From an uncultured Lachnospiraceae bacterium (lineage in GTDB: Bacteria > Bacillota > Clostridia > Lachnospirales > Lachnospiraceae): a stretch of 55,078 nt of DNA. This document shows positions 1-8,419 of the stretch, in pieces. The stretch spans positions 1 to 55,078 of the forward strand of contig USGM01000008.1 in assembly GCA_900554205.1 (NCBI GenBank), read 5' to 3'. The notes under the pieces are model-generated. The model saw nothing but the letters and a program-made list of their open reading frames with translations, was not told the DNA's origin and ran no database searches. A program made the position numbers and the translations under genes. How positions within the stretch are numbered: position 1 is the stretch's first letter; every line of letters begins with the position of its first letter.

Positions 1-825
1 GATGTCGATCCCGCCGGTGAAATTCGCATACAGCTCCAGCGCATAGAACAGCATACCGACAAAAGCATATGCCGCGCTGTATTCGTCGGGATTTCTGATG
101 ATGGCATTCACTGCGACAAGAATCCTGTCCGCGATCACCAGCTTCTTAAAGAAGCCCCAGAGAATCCGCTGCAGACCAAAGCTGACGTTCCTGCCGTCAA
201 AGGAATGCTCCGCAAAAAGGCTTTTCTGAAGATCGCCGAAGCGGCTGATCGGCCCCTGCACAAGCTGGGGAAAGAACGAGACGAACAGTGCAAAGCGGAA
301 GAAATTCTTCTCCGCCGTGACCGTTCCCCGGTAAACGTCGATAATGTACCCCATCGCCTGAAAGGTATAGAAGGAAATACCCATGGGCAGAACGAGATTG
401 ACAAGCGAAAGCTGCTGCCCGCTTCCAAATGCGTGAAGCAGCGCATTGATGTTCGCAATCGTAAAGTTTGTGTATTTCAGAACGGCAAGGATTCCGAGAT
501 TAAAGATCAGGCACAGCAGAAGCCAGTGCCATGTTTTCTTCTTCATGGAAGCCTTGTAGCCCTTTCTCGCCTCCCTGTCCATCTCCTGCTTATGCTGCTT
601 CAGGTAGCTCTCCTGCTCCTGCCGCACCGCCTCAATTTTCCTGCCGACAAGCCATGTGCTGACCGTCGTTACCAGAATATAGATGCAGTAATCCGGCCCG
701 GCGATGAAATAAAAGAGATAGCTGGCGGCGAGCAAAAGCTTCCACTGCCAGCTTTTCGGCACAAGATAATAAGCCAGAAACAGGACGGCAAGAAAGATCA
801 AAAATTCATATGACGTAAAAAGCAT
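1..825 (-). CDS. MBOAT family O-acyltransferase (DltB-like), partial
   Basis: Reading the minus strand from an ATG at 825 gives 275 codons open to the window edge, so the C-terminal part, including the expected catalytic histidine, is missing. GAGGAGA lies about 6 bases before the start. The protein begins MLFTSYEFLIFLAV and has several membrane segments. It carries the hallmark MBOAT block around residues 150-200, with MGISFYTFQAMGYIIDVYRG followed by FFPQLVQGPISR. MBOAT proteins such as DltB move an acyl group across the membrane onto an extracellular polymer. The gene starts 14 bases after the carrier-protein gene, in an operon with a DltA-like ligase, so a DltB-like role in transferring a carrier-bound aminoacyl group is the natural inference. 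An alginate-type O-acetyltransferase is possible from sequence alone, but the context argues against it. Confidence 0.9.
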   Translation of the reverse strand, partial: MLFTSYEFLIFLAVLFLAYYLVPKSWQWKLLLAASYLFYFIAGPDYCIYILVTTVSTWLVGRKIEAVRQEQESYLKQHKQEMDREARKGYKASMKKKTWHWLLLCLIFNLGILAVLKYTNFTIANINALLHAFGSGQQLSLVNLVLPMGISFYTFQAMGYIIDVYRGTVTAEKNFFRFALFVSFFPQLVQGPISRFGDLQKSLFAEHSFDGRNVSFGLQRILWGFFKKLVIADRILVAVNAIIRNPDEYSAAYAFVGMLFYALELYANFTGGIDI

Positions 826-839
826 ATCGTCTCCTCAGT

Positions 840-1082
840 TTATTCCTCGTCTTCCAGCTTCTCAATCAATGCATACAGCGCCTTCGCAGAATTAAAGTTC
901 TGCGGAATGATATGCTCCGCGGAGATCGTGACGTCAAATTCATCCGCGATCTCGGAAATGATCGTGATGATGTCAAAGGAATCCAGTATCTTATTGTCTA
1001 CCAGATGCTCCTCTGTCTCAAAATCCACATCGGGGTGCAGTTCCTGTAAGATTTCCAGCAATTTGTCCATGTTTTTCTCCAT
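840..1082 (-). CDS. DltC-like acyl/aminoacyl carrier protein
   Basis: This small acidic protein of 80 residues has the size and helical pattern of an acyl carrier protein. Ser35, in the LDSFD motif, is the expected 4'-phosphopantetheine site, and the DSF form is the one found in D-alanyl carrier proteins. AGGAG lies 7 bases before the ATG at 1082; a second in-frame ATG at codon 5 also has a usable GGAG. The gene sits 14 bases downstream of an adenylating enzyme and 14 bases upstream of the MBOAT gene. That placing indicates it receives an activated amino acid from the ligase and presents it to the MBOAT. A paralogue lies at 51867-52106. The identity of the loaded residue cannot be read from the carrier. 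Confidence 0.9.
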   Translation of the reverse strand: MEKNMDKLLEILQELHPDVDFETEEHLVDNKILDSFDIITIISEIADEFDVTISAEHIIPQNFNSAKALYALIEKLEDEE

Positions 1083-1096
1083 TTCTGCGCTCCTGC

Positions 1097-2617
1097 TCAG
1101 GCATTCGCGCCATCCATATATTTTTTCTTTAATGTTACTCTGTCTATTTTTCCGTTGGCAGTGAAGGGCATCTGCTCCAGCCTTCTGACAAAGTTCGGCA
1201 GCATATACCTCGGCAGCTTCTCCTTCAGTGCCGCCGTCAGCTCCTTCTCCTCAATATCGCCCACATAATAGAGAACGATCTTGCCCTTTTCGCCGTCATA
1301 GATGCAGCCCGCAATCTTTACTTCGTCAAGCAGATTGACGTTCGCCTCGATCTCCCCGAGCTCGATCCGGTGTCCCATGTGCTTGATCTGGTAATCCTTT
1401 CTCGACACGAAGACCAGCTCGCCGCGCTCATTGTAATGTCCGAGATCGCCCGTGCGGTAAATCAGCTCCGGGTATGCCTTGTTCAACGGGTTCTGTACGA
1501 AGACCTCGTTTGTCTTCTCAAAATTATTATAGTAGCCGAGCGTGAGAGAGGTCCCTCTGATACAGATTTCTCCCGTCTCTCCCTCCGCCGCTCTCTCGTT
1601 CTTCTCATTTAACAGCAGGATCTCCGTGTTGAAGAACGGGCGGCCGATCGGTATGACCTCATCCAGTTCAAATTCCCTCTCGAGCTTATAATAGCAGCAC
1701 ATGCCCGTGCCCTCTGTCGGTCCGTAAAGATTCGTGAACCTCGCATTCGGCAGTACCTCCTTCCATCTCCGGTACTGCTTAATCGGGAAGACCTCGCTTC
1801 CGAAAGCTATATTTTCCAGATACTCCGGCACGATCGTCTTGAAGGTGTTAAAGGCAGAGATCATCGTCAGGGCAGAAACCACCCAGCAGATCGTATTGAT
1901 CTTATATTGGTTCAGAAATTCGACCAGCTTGACCGGCATCATGAACAGCTCTCTCGGAATGAGGTAGGTCGTCGCGCCGAATTTCAGTGTCGGGTACAGT
2001 TCCTTGAGACAGGCATCGAAGTATAACGGCGTCTGGTTTCCGAAGACTGTGTTTTCATTAAATTCAAGCACATCGGAAAGCTGCGCAATGTAATCGAGCA
2101 CCGAGCGGTGGCACGCCACCACACCCTTCGGCACACCCGTGGAGCCGGAGGTAAATACTACATAAATCGGGTCGGTGTCGAGCGTCGTCTCATGGATCTT
2201 TGCCAGCGCCGCCTCGTCCACCGGCGTGCCACTGATCTCATCGTAGCACACAATGCGTCCCGAAAAGGTAAATTGTTCCGCTGCCTTTTTCGTCCTGTCG
2301 TCACAGATAATCAGTCTGGGCTGCAGGTTCCCAAGGATCAGTTCAATGCGCACCTGCGGCATCTCCTCATCGATCGGCACATAGAAGCAGCCGCCCCGGA
2401 TTACGCCGAAGAAGGCTGTGATCTCCTTCGGGTGCTTATCCATGAACACTACCACCGGCTCTTTATAGAAGCCTTCCCTGTGGAGCCAGCTTCCGACCGC
2501 ATTGCTCTGGTCATACACCTCCCGGAAGGTCAGTGCATCCACACCATTTGAGAATGCCGTCTTATCGGGAACCCGCTTTACGGTTTCCTCCATATAGTCC
2601 AACACGTTATTCTGCAT
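1097..2617 (-). CDS. DltA-like amino acid adenylating enzyme (carrier-protein ligase)
   Basis: This is an ANL-superfamily adenylation enzyme of 506 residues, the size of DltA (D-alanine--carrier protein ligase). It has the ATP-binding loop FTSGSTGVPKGV, the aromatic/Asp block YFDACLKELYP, YGPTEGT, the YRTGDLG motif with its ribose-binding Asp, and the C-terminal lysine motif NGKIDR. It should activate an amino acid as the AMP ester and load it on the adjacent carrier protein. I chose the ATG at 2617 because GGAGAG precedes it closely; an in-frame ATG at 2650 would add 11 residues. The cysteine of the DltA FCGE motif, linked to D-alanine selection, is replaced: the matching segment reads FGSEV. 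The substrate may therefore not be D-alanine. A paralogue that keeps FCGE lies at 52993-54504. Confidence 0.88.
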   Translation of the reverse strand: MQNNVLDYMEETVKRVPDKTAFSNGVDALTFREVYDQSNAVGSWLHREGFYKEPVVVFMDKHPKEITAFFGVIRGGCFYVPIDEEMPQVRIELILGNLQPRLIICDDRTKKAAEQFTFSGRIVCYDEISGTPVDEAALAKIHETTLDTDPIYVVFTSGSTGVPKGVVACHRSVLDYIAQLSDVLEFNENTVFGNQTPLYFDACLKELYPTLKFGATTYLIPRELFMMPVKLVEFLNQYKINTICWVVSALTMISAFNTFKTIVPEYLENIAFGSEVFPIKQYRRWKEVLPNARFTNLYGPTEGTGMCCYYKLEREFELDEVIPIGRPFFNTEILLLNEKNERAAEGETGEICIRGTSLTLGYYNNFEKTNEVFVQNPLNKAYPELIYRTGDLGHYNERGELVFVSRKDYQIKHMGHRIELGEIEANVNLLDEVKIAGCIYDGEKGKIVLYYVGDIEEKELTAALKEKLPRYMLPNFVRRLEQMPFTANGKIDRVTLKKKYMDGANA

Positions 2618-2675
2618 CGTCTCTCCGTTTCCGCGCCGCTCTGTGCGCATCCCATGCTTACCTGGCTTATCTATT

Positions 2676-3392
2676 CTATACTGTGATCAGTCTCCCGTAT
2701 TCCTCCCGGAACACGCCGCAGTCCTTCACTGCCCTGCTCGCCAGCACCTCCATCACGTCCAGATACCCCGCCGGCAGAGTGAAATCCCGCTTTAACAGAG
2801 AAAGCTCGGTACAGCCCAGCAGATTTACCTCTGCCCCTCTGTCCCGGAGGCTTTGCGCCACCTGCTCCAGCTGCTCAGGGTTTCCCTTCTTTCCGGTCTT
2901 GACCTGTCTGTAGATGATATCCATGATGAGCGCCTGATTTTCCGCCGTCGGTGTCAGCGCCGTGATGCCGTAAGTCTCAAATTCTCTCTGGAACAGTCCG
3001 CTCTGCACGGTTCCGTCCGTCGCCAGAATGCCGACCGTGCCGACACCCTCCGCCTTCAGGTAGAGCGCCGTCTCCTTGATGGCATGGAGCACCGGAATCC
3101 CGATCTGCTCCTCCAGTTCGTTGTGAAAATAATGCGCCGTAATGCAGGGAATGGCAATCTCCGCCGCCCCGGCTTCCCGCAGTTCCCTGCCAATCGCCGC
3201 CATGTCGGGCAGCGGGCTTTCCTTGCTCAGCCCCAGTATATATTTTGTACGGTCAGGAATGGACGGCTTGCTGTGCAGGAGTATTTCCATATGCTCCTGA
3301 TCTGTCTCCGCCTGACTCATCTGTGTAAGCAACTCCAGAAAATAGGCTGTCGCCATCGGGCCAAGTCCGCCTATCACACCCAGCTTCTTCAT
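2676..3392 (-). CDS. Aspartate/glutamate racemase family protein
   Basis: The product is a 238-residue cofactor-independent racemase of the Asp/Glu/hydantoin racemase superfamily. It starts MKKLGVIGGLGPMAT, the usual N-terminal strand and glycine loop. Both catalytic cysteines are present: Cys83 in PCITAH and Cys194 in LGCTE. I took the ATG at 3392; an ATG at 3446 is in frame but would add an odd basic leader. These enzymes interconvert L and D amino acids by two-base chemistry; family members act on aspartate, glutamate or broader substrates. The gene lies between the transglutaminase-like gene and the DltA-like ligase in one operon. I infer that it supplies the D-amino acid the ligase activates, which would explain why that ligase lacks the D-Ala-selecting cysteine. 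The substrate is unproven. Confidence 0.87.
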   Translation of the reverse strand: MKKLGVIGGLGPMATAYFLELLTQMSQAETDQEHMEILLHSKPSIPDRTKYILGLSKESPLPDMAAIGRELREAGAAEIAIPCITAHYFHNELEEQIGIPVLHAIKETALYLKAEGVGTVGILATDGTVQSGLFQREFETYGITALTPTAENQALIMDIIYRQVKTGKKGNPEQLEQVAQSLRDRGAEVNLLGCTELSLLKRDFTLPAGYLDVMEVLASRAVKDCGVFREEYGRLITV

Positions 3393-3447
3393 TGATACCT
3401 CCATACTGCCCCGGCGCTTAGCCTCGGCAGTGCTTCTGCTCTTCATC

Positions 3448-4668
3448 CTAGTTCACCTGCGGATAAGCGTCATGGTCATAATTGTGCGAATTGTTGTGCT
3501 TTGCGGAATATGCCATGAGGGTCGCATCATCCCAGTAAAAGATCGTCGGATGATCCTTTCTGGGCGTGGTATCCAGATGATACCAGCCGTCCCCTATATC
3601 CACAAGATTCCAGAAATGCTGGGTTCTTGCGGGAATTTTTGCAATGTCCATGTTCGTGATCCCGGCACGGTCGAGCAGCACCTTTGTCGTGCTGGCGAAG
3701 ACATAGCAGTCGCCCTTCTTCTTCACCAGTCCCTCATAGGCAGCCTGCACCCAGCTGTTTTTCTCGGAATGGTTGATGTAGGCGACATTTCGCTGCACAT
3801 AGGTATAAATCTGCCACAGCTTGTCATACGGTGTCATATCCTCAGTGAAAATCTTTGCCAGCACAGCGTCTGCGTACTGGTAGACCTCCTCGATACTGTA
3901 GGACTTCGGGCTCACATAAATGTTGACCGTCACAGAGGTCTCATTGCCGGAGGAATCCTTCGCCGAATATGTCACCGGATAAATGCCCTCTGCGTCCAGC
4001 TTTACCTGCGAGGTGTCGATCTGCAGGTTGGGAACTTCCCCGCTGTTGTCCGTCACCGTGACGTTCTTCCGGTAAGAGACGGTGTCTCCCATTGTATAGT
4101 AAATGTCCTCTGCTCCTGTAATTACCGGCGGCTCCGTGTCGGGCGGTGTGATGTAGATCTCCGTCTGGAGCCTTGTCACATTTCCGCCGAGATCCGTCAG
4201 CAGGATCGTCACCTGCTGGGTGCCGTCCTGTGTGAAGTCCGGCTCCTCCGCAAACTGCACGGTCACTGCCGTCGCATCCGCAATGTCCGTCACGCAGTCC
4301 TCTACCGTACAGGTCTCCTCCCATTCCAGCTCCTGTGGCACGGCTGTTCCGGTCGGCGGAATAGTGTCCTGTACATGGAGCACTGCTTCCTCGGTGAAAA
4401 AGCCGCTTTTGATGAACAGATGATAGTCCCCCGGCACTGCAGTGTCGATCTCATCGCTCTCCGGTGTGAAAAAGGCGTTTTCATCAGCTCTGCGCAGGAA
4501 GTCAGCCACACTGACCTCCACACCCGCCTCCACTGTACAACTCCTGTAGACAAGCGTATCGGCATACCAGTAAATGAAACCGGCAATTCCGCCTCCCAGA
4601 ACCAGCAGAACGAGCACAATCACAAGTACTATGATTTTGGTACGTTTCTTTTTTTCTGTTTCTTTCAT
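3448..4668 (-). CDS. Membrane-anchored transglutaminase-like protein with Ig-like domains
   Basis: The 406-residue protein has a short basic cytoplasmic tail, one transmembrane helix at about residues 11-33, an extracellular stretch of beta-rich Ig-like repeats (about 40-250; one repeat starts DTEPPVITG and ends with a DSSGNETSVTVNIYV segment), and a C-terminal transglutaminase-like domain. The catalytic triad is complete: Cys321 in KKGDCYVFA, His351 in TQHFWNLV and Asp366 in YHLDTTP. Such folds act as peptidases or cross-linking enzymes on cell-surface amines and amides. It is the first gene after the promoter at 4714-4742 and is followed closely by the racemase. Its role next to an aminoacylation system is open: it could act on the aminoacylated polymer or on peptidoglycan stems. 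Confidence 0.88.
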   Translation of the reverse strand: MKETEKKKRTKIIVLVIVLVLLVLGGGIAGFIYWYADTLVYRSCTVEAGVEVSVADFLRRADENAFFTPESDEIDTAVPGDYHLFIKSGFFTEEAVLHVQDTIPPTGTAVPQELEWEETCTVEDCVTDIADATAVTVQFAEEPDFTQDGTQQVTILLTDLGGNVTRLQTEIYITPPDTEPPVITGAEDIYYTMGDTVSYRKNVTVTDNSGEVPNLQIDTSQVKLDAEGIYPVTYSAKDSSGNETSVTVNIYVSPKSYSIEEVYQYADAVLAKIFTEDMTPYDKLWQIYTYVQRNVAYINHSEKNSWVQAAYEGLVKKKGDCYVFASTTKVLLDRAGITNMDIAKIPARTQHFWNLVDIGDGWYHLDTTPRKDHPTIFYWDDATLMAYSAKHNNSHNYDHDAYPQVN

Positions 4669-4713
4669 TTCTTTATCCCGATCATTACCTTTTTCCCATT
4701 TTCAATCTTTTAA

Positions 4714-4742
4714 ACTATAATACTTTTTCTTTTTGCTGTCAA
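4714..4742 (-). promoter_or_regulatory. SigA-type promoter of the transglutaminase/racemase/Dlt-like operon
   Basis: On the minus strand there is a perfect -35 TTGACA (complement at 4737-4742), a 17-base spacer and the -10 TATAGT (4714-4719). It lies about 45 bases upstream of the start at 4668 and just below the clpX terminator, so the five genes down to the window edge have their own strong promoter. Confidence 0.85.
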
Positions 4743-4783
4743 CAAGTGTCGATTTTGCGCCCTTTACGGCGTTTTTCCAATGT

Positions 4784-4816
4784 AAAAAGGTGTGCTGCCG
4801 CACGCAACACACCTTT
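4784..4816 (-). terminator. Rho-independent terminator of clpX
   Basis: A perfect 9-base-pair stem (AAAGGTGTG at 4786-4794 with CACACCTTT at 4808-4816) and a 13-base loop are followed, in the minus-strand reading, by a run of five T including the stem end. It starts 7 bases after the clpX stop codon. Confidence 0.8.
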
Positions 4817-4822
4817 GTCCTC

Positions 4823-6352
4823 TTAAGCATTATCCGGGAGCTTTCCCTCCGAACTCTCCAGCAGCTGGTTCCCGCGAATATCGATCACGGGTCCGCCGGT
4901 TCCTTCTATATATTCTCTTGTGATGGTGACACGCCCGATATTGTCATCCTTCGGAATCTCATACATAATATCCAACATAAATTCCTCTATGATGGAACGC
5001 AGCGCTCTCGCGCCGGTGTCTCTCTTCATCGCCTTTTCAGCAATCGCCTCGAGTGCCTCATCGGTAAATTCGAGCTTTACCTCGTCCAGCTCAAGCAGCT
5101 TCTGGTACTGCTTGAGGATCGCGTTCTTCGGCTCCTTCAGGATCTTTACCATCATCTCCTTGGAAAGTCCTTCCAGTGTGAAGATGATCGGCAGTCGTCC
5201 GATGAACTCCGGTATCATACCGAATTTTCTGATGTCCTCAACCGTTACCTTGGAAAGGATATTCTTGTCGTTGTCATACTTATCCTTGAGCTCGGAATTA
5301 AAGCCGATCGACGCCGTCTTGGTAAGTCTTTCCTTAATAATGTCCTCCAGCTCCGGGAACGCACCTCCGCAGATGAACAGGATATTTCTGGTATTCACGG
5401 TTGCAAGCGGCACCATGGCATTCTTACTGTTCGCGCCGACAGGCACCTCCACCTCTGCTCCCTCCAAGAGCTTAAGCATCCCCTGTTGAACGCTCTCGCC
5501 GCTGACATCTCTGGTATTTGTGTTTTTCTTCTTGGCAATCTTGTCGATCTCATCGATAAAGATGATGCCGCGCTCCGCCTTCTCGACGTCATTGTCTGCG
5601 GCGGCAAGCAGCTTGGAAACGACCGACTCGATGTCATCTCCGATGTAGCCCGCCTCCGTCAGTGAGGTGGCGTCAGCGATCGCAAGCGGCACATCCAGCA
5701 GTCGCGCAAGCGTTTTTACCAGATAGGTCTTACCGCAGCCGGTAGGCCCGATCATCAGCATATTGGACTTCTCGATCTCGATATTGTCCATGGTATTCGT
5801 CGCCACGCGCTTGTAATGGTTGTAGACCGCGACAGAGATTACCTTCTTGGCATATTCCTGCCCGACCACATACTCATCCAGACTCGCCTTGATTTTATGC
5901 GGTGCGGGTATGTCACGGATGTTCAGAACCGGCTCTGCGCTGTCCTTGGGCTTTTTCTTCTTGAGCTTCTGCTTGTTGGGAATCCCACCGTCGCCCTGCA
6001 GATCGGCAAGGTTGACAAAGCTGATATTCGGGAAGCCGCCCTGTCTGGAAAATTCGTCCATCTCCCTCTGGAGCTGGGGATTGTTCAGCATACCCTGATA
6101 GTCGAACTGGCTGACCGCATCCATTGTCTTATGCATACAGTCGTCGCAGATACAGATATTGTTCGGGAGCTTGAACATCTTTCCCGCCTTGCTCTCCGGT
6201 CTGCGGCAGATAAAGCACACATCCTCGTACTCACTGTTATCGCTCTTGCCCGCGTTCTGCGTGCGTGAGGCATCCGCGTGCCCCTCGGTCATATCCGTCT
6301 CTTTGAAGTCATTTTCCTTTTCTTCATCATTTTCTTTATATAAATCTGACAT
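4823..6352 (-). CDS. clpX: ClpX, ATP-dependent unfoldase subunit of ClpXP
   Basis: A 509-residue AAA+ unfoldase that threads tagged proteins into ClpP. The N-terminal zinc domain has Cys46, Cys49, Cys69 and Cys72. The AAA+ module has Walker A GPTGCGKT, Walker B IIFIDEIDKI, the segment RDVSGESVQQGMLKLLEG and a sensor-2 region DTGARALRSI. The ClpP-docking IGF loop is present (TASIGFNSEL), so ClpP pairing should be intact. The start at 6352 follows GGAGGAA and lies downstream of the promoter at 6402-6430, ruling out a longer N-terminus. It is longer than typical ClpX (about 420 residues): an acidic stretch of about 45 residues precedes the zinc domain and a lysine-rich linker lies before the AAA+ module. 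No clpP or tig is nearby. It is transcribed alone with its own terminator. Confidence 0.97.
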   Translation of the reverse strand: MSDLYKENDEEKENDFKETDMTEGHADASRTQNAGKSDNSEYEDVCFICRRPESKAGKMFKLPNNICICDDCMHKTMDAVSQFDYQGMLNNPQLQREMDEFSRQGGFPNISFVNLADLQGDGGIPNKQKLKKKKPKDSAEPVLNIRDIPAPHKIKASLDEYVVGQEYAKKVISVAVYNHYKRVATNTMDNIEIEKSNMLMIGPTGCGKTYLVKTLARLLDVPLAIADATSLTEAGYIGDDIESVVSKLLAAADNDVEKAERGIIFIDEIDKIAKKKNTNTRDVSGESVQQGMLKLLEGAEVEVPVGANSKNAMVPLATVNTRNILFICGGAFPELEDIIKERLTKTASIGFNSELKDKYDNDKNILSKVTVEDIRKFGMIPEFIGRLPIIFTLEGLSKEMMVKILKEPKNAILKQYQKLLELDEVKLEFTDEALEAIAEKAMKRDTGARALRSIIEEFMLDIMYEIPKDDNIGRVTITREYIEGTGGPVIDIRGNQLLESSEGKLPDNA

Positions 6353-6401
6353 AGTTCCTCCATTCCAGTATACCCATGTGTGTATTTGTAAATCTGTTAT
6401 C

Positions 6402-6430
6402 AGTATACTCGAAAAAGCAGCTGTATACAA
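6402..6430 (-). promoter_or_regulatory. SigA-type promoter of clpX
   Basis: Minus-strand TTGTAT (complement at 6425-6430), a 17-base spacer and TATACT (6402-6407), about 50 bases before the clpX start. The palindrome GTATAC occurs three times nearby (6368-6373, 6403-6408 and 6423-6428), overlapping the -10 and -35. That may be chance or a repeated regulator site. No CtsR or CIRCE sequence is seen. Confidence 0.75.
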
Positions 6431-6441
6431 ATTAACTTTTT

Positions 6442-8292
6442 CTAACTTTCTTTAAAATTTTTATCAAAAAAGATTGCCACAACCATCGGCAATGTAACCA
6501 TAATCGGCAAAAGATACCTGATTTGTACCACCGGCCCAAAAAACATCGAAAAAATGTAAATAGCCGGGAACATTGCCAGAATAAATGCCTCCTTCTGCCT
6601 CTTGTAAAGTAAACTTATCAGGACAAGGAAAAGAGCCCATGTATAGAAGCTGCTTCTGAACACTATCGAAATAACCGGCCAGTCATAAAAGCAGTTCGCA
6701 TTTACTATTTTATGGAGCTGCTGCTGCAGCCATGGAAATTTGGAATCCTGCTCAATGCTGCCATACCCCGCTATCTCTGAAGAGGTATAGGTATACAAAA
6801 CCCCAAATTCCGAGTCCTCACCATATCCCAGACATTCCGCCCAGGAATAGTCATCCCAAAACCAGTATCCACGCGTCAGCTCCAAAAAGGCATCCAGAAA
6901 TTCATTTGGGAACTTTCCTCCAACCCACAGCCAATCCTTCAAAAATTGAAGCTTATGCTCCGAAAAATTTTTACCGTCTACGTTCACCTTAACCGTGTCG
7001 GAAATAGGCGGATTATAGTCACTCCAATATTCCCATGGAACATACCTGTTAATCAGCGCTGCAGTTTCCGGTTCCGTCTCTGCCAGCTCCGAGCCGTGAT
7101 AATACCCGACCCTTGCAAACTGCTGAATAGGAACGCTGTAGGCTTCCACGCTTGGTGCCTCGAGTTCAGTACCTATGGCAGCACGAATTGCATACTGCGT
7201 CCCCTTTGCCCCGAGGATCAACAGTACACCGAATAACAGCATACGCAATTTCTCTTTTCTCGCCGAAAGCAAAAATGCCACCACCATAAACAAGGCAACC
7301 GCATAAATTGCATTGCTTCGGAACTGCATCATCAGGCTTCCTTCCAAAATCATAAGGATTTCCATGACATACTTTTTTCTTCCCTCGCTGAACCGGTTAT
7401 GCTCTATCAGCATCAGAAAGAACAGCATAAAGAGTATGGAAAAAATCGCATCCTTGGTTGTACAAACCATCAGGACGGAATTATACGGAAACACTGCAAG
7501 AAATAGTGCCGTCACAACCGCCGCAGCCTTCCGTCTGGTGAGACGGTAGACTATAACCGTTCCATAGGCAGCGACCACCGCAAACAGTAGCATCTGAAAA
7601 ACTGCCATACATGCCATGCCTGTCTGATAGGAGCCCAGCATACTTCCAAGCTGCATAAAAAGCCAGATCATCCATGTATGGGCAATAGGCTGGTACGGAT
7701 AAAACCATATGAAGCCCTTATATGCCTCATTGACCTGTCTATGGAAATCGTAAGACATAATGATGGGGTAATAGGCAAGCCATACCGGAACAAGACATGC
7801 AAAGATCAATATGGCGGAAGCGCAGAACAATACCCCCGTTTTCCATTCCTTTCCTCTCCCTGTACGGACAGGCTTTCCTTCCCCTTCAATCCATGAAAAA
7901 AACATATTTCCAAAGGGAAATACCGAAATGCCGAGCGCTACAGCCCGTACAAGAATCAATGTCTTGCCCTTAAAACCTGCCTCTGTCATTTCGAAATTCT
8001 GTAACTGGTAGCCCATAATCACCGAGACTGCAAAAAGGAAACTCAGTATTGCCGAATAAAGTATTCTCTTGCGCCTCTTTTTGCCTGCCTCAAGTTCAGC
8101 CAGCGCCTTAAAGGTTCTTTGCAGCAGCAGATAAATTCCAACCAACAGGAAGAAGTTTGTCACACTGTAATATGGACGGAAATGCCCCTTGACTTTTCCA
8201 AGGTAATCAATTCCATAAACAGCGATCAAGGCCATCAGCAGGCAGGTGCCCTTCACTCTGTACCTGATCATTTGTTCTTTCAGCCATGTCAT
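6442..8292 (-). CDS. DUF6020-like polytopic membrane protein
   Basis: A 616-residue membrane protein with about a dozen predicted transmembrane helices and one large extracytoplasmic loop (about residues 380-520). It has the look of a GT-C-fold lipid-linked sugar transferase and resembles the DUF6020 family, for example in the segments VWLAYYPIIMSYDFHRQ and PIAHTWMIWLF with acidic and histidine residues in the first outer loop. That assignment is from memory of the family and is moderate. The start at 8292 has GGAGG 8 bases upstream; an ATG at 8307 is also possible. It lies after the htrA terminator and before the clpX promoter, with no terminator visible after it. It could add a sugar or phosphoglycan unit to a surface polymer outside the membrane. 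Confidence 0.75.
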   Translation of the reverse strand: MTWLKEQMIRYRVKGTCLLMALIAVYGIDYLGKVKGHFRPYYSVTNFFLLVGIYLLLQRTFKALAELEAGKKRRKRILYSAILSFLFAVSVIMGYQLQNFEMTEAGFKGKTLILVRAVALGISVFPFGNMFFSWIEGEGKPVRTGRGKEWKTGVLFCASAILIFACLVPVWLAYYPIIMSYDFHRQVNEAYKGFIWFYPYQPIAHTWMIWLFMQLGSMLGSYQTGMACMAVFQMLLFAVVAAYGTVIVYRLTRRKAAAVVTALFLAVFPYNSVLMVCTTKDAIFSILFMLFFLMLIEHNRFSEGRKKYVMEILMILEGSLMMQFRSNAIYAVALFMVVAFLLSARKEKLRMLLFGVLLILGAKGTQYAIRAAIGTELEAPSVEAYSVPIQQFARVGYYHGSELAETEPETAALINRYVPWEYWSDYNPPISDTVKVNVDGKNFSEHKLQFLKDWLWVGGKFPNEFLDAFLELTRGYWFWDDYSWAECLGYGEDSEFGVLYTYTSSEIAGYGSIEQDSKFPWLQQQLHKIVNANCFYDWPVISIVFRSSFYTWALFLVLISLLYKRQKEAFILAMFPAIYIFSMFFGPVVQIRYLLPIMVTLPMVVAIFFDKNFKES

Positions 8293-8362
8293 CCCAGTGT
8301 CCTCCATAGATATCCTGTTTTCTCTGCTTTCTCAGAATATCATAGTTCTGATAGACAAGCAA

Positions 8363-8399
8363 TAAAATTCCGGATACACCTGCTCGGCATATCCGGAAT
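8363..8399 (-). terminator. Rho-independent terminator after the htrA gene
   Basis: A perfect 10-base-pair stem (ATTCCGGATA at 8367-8376 with TATCCGGAAT at 8390-8399) and a 13-base loop are followed in the minus-strand reading by TTTTATTG. It ends the htrA transcript about 20 bases after its stop. Confidence 0.85.
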
Positions 8400-8419
8400 A
8401 GGATTCATCCCGCTGTTAC

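Noticed and set aside
205..813. A 202-codon plus-strand open frame near the left edge
   Set aside because: It lies antisense to the MBOAT gene, has no membrane or domain pattern, and the minus-strand frame gives a clear MBOAT protein.
1..2650. A normal dlt operon for D-alanylation of teichoic acid
   Set aside because: The gene order differs, a racemase and a transglutaminase-like gene are included, and the ligase lacks the FCGE cysteine. DltD is not visible. I describe it as Dlt-like only.
3430..4713. A long plus-strand open frame opposite the transglutaminase gene
   Set aside because: It mirrors a well-supported minus-strand gene with a full catalytic triad and has no domain or ribosome-binding site of its own. 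Similar mirror frames, such as 26388-27692 and 34476-35729, were dropped for the same reason.
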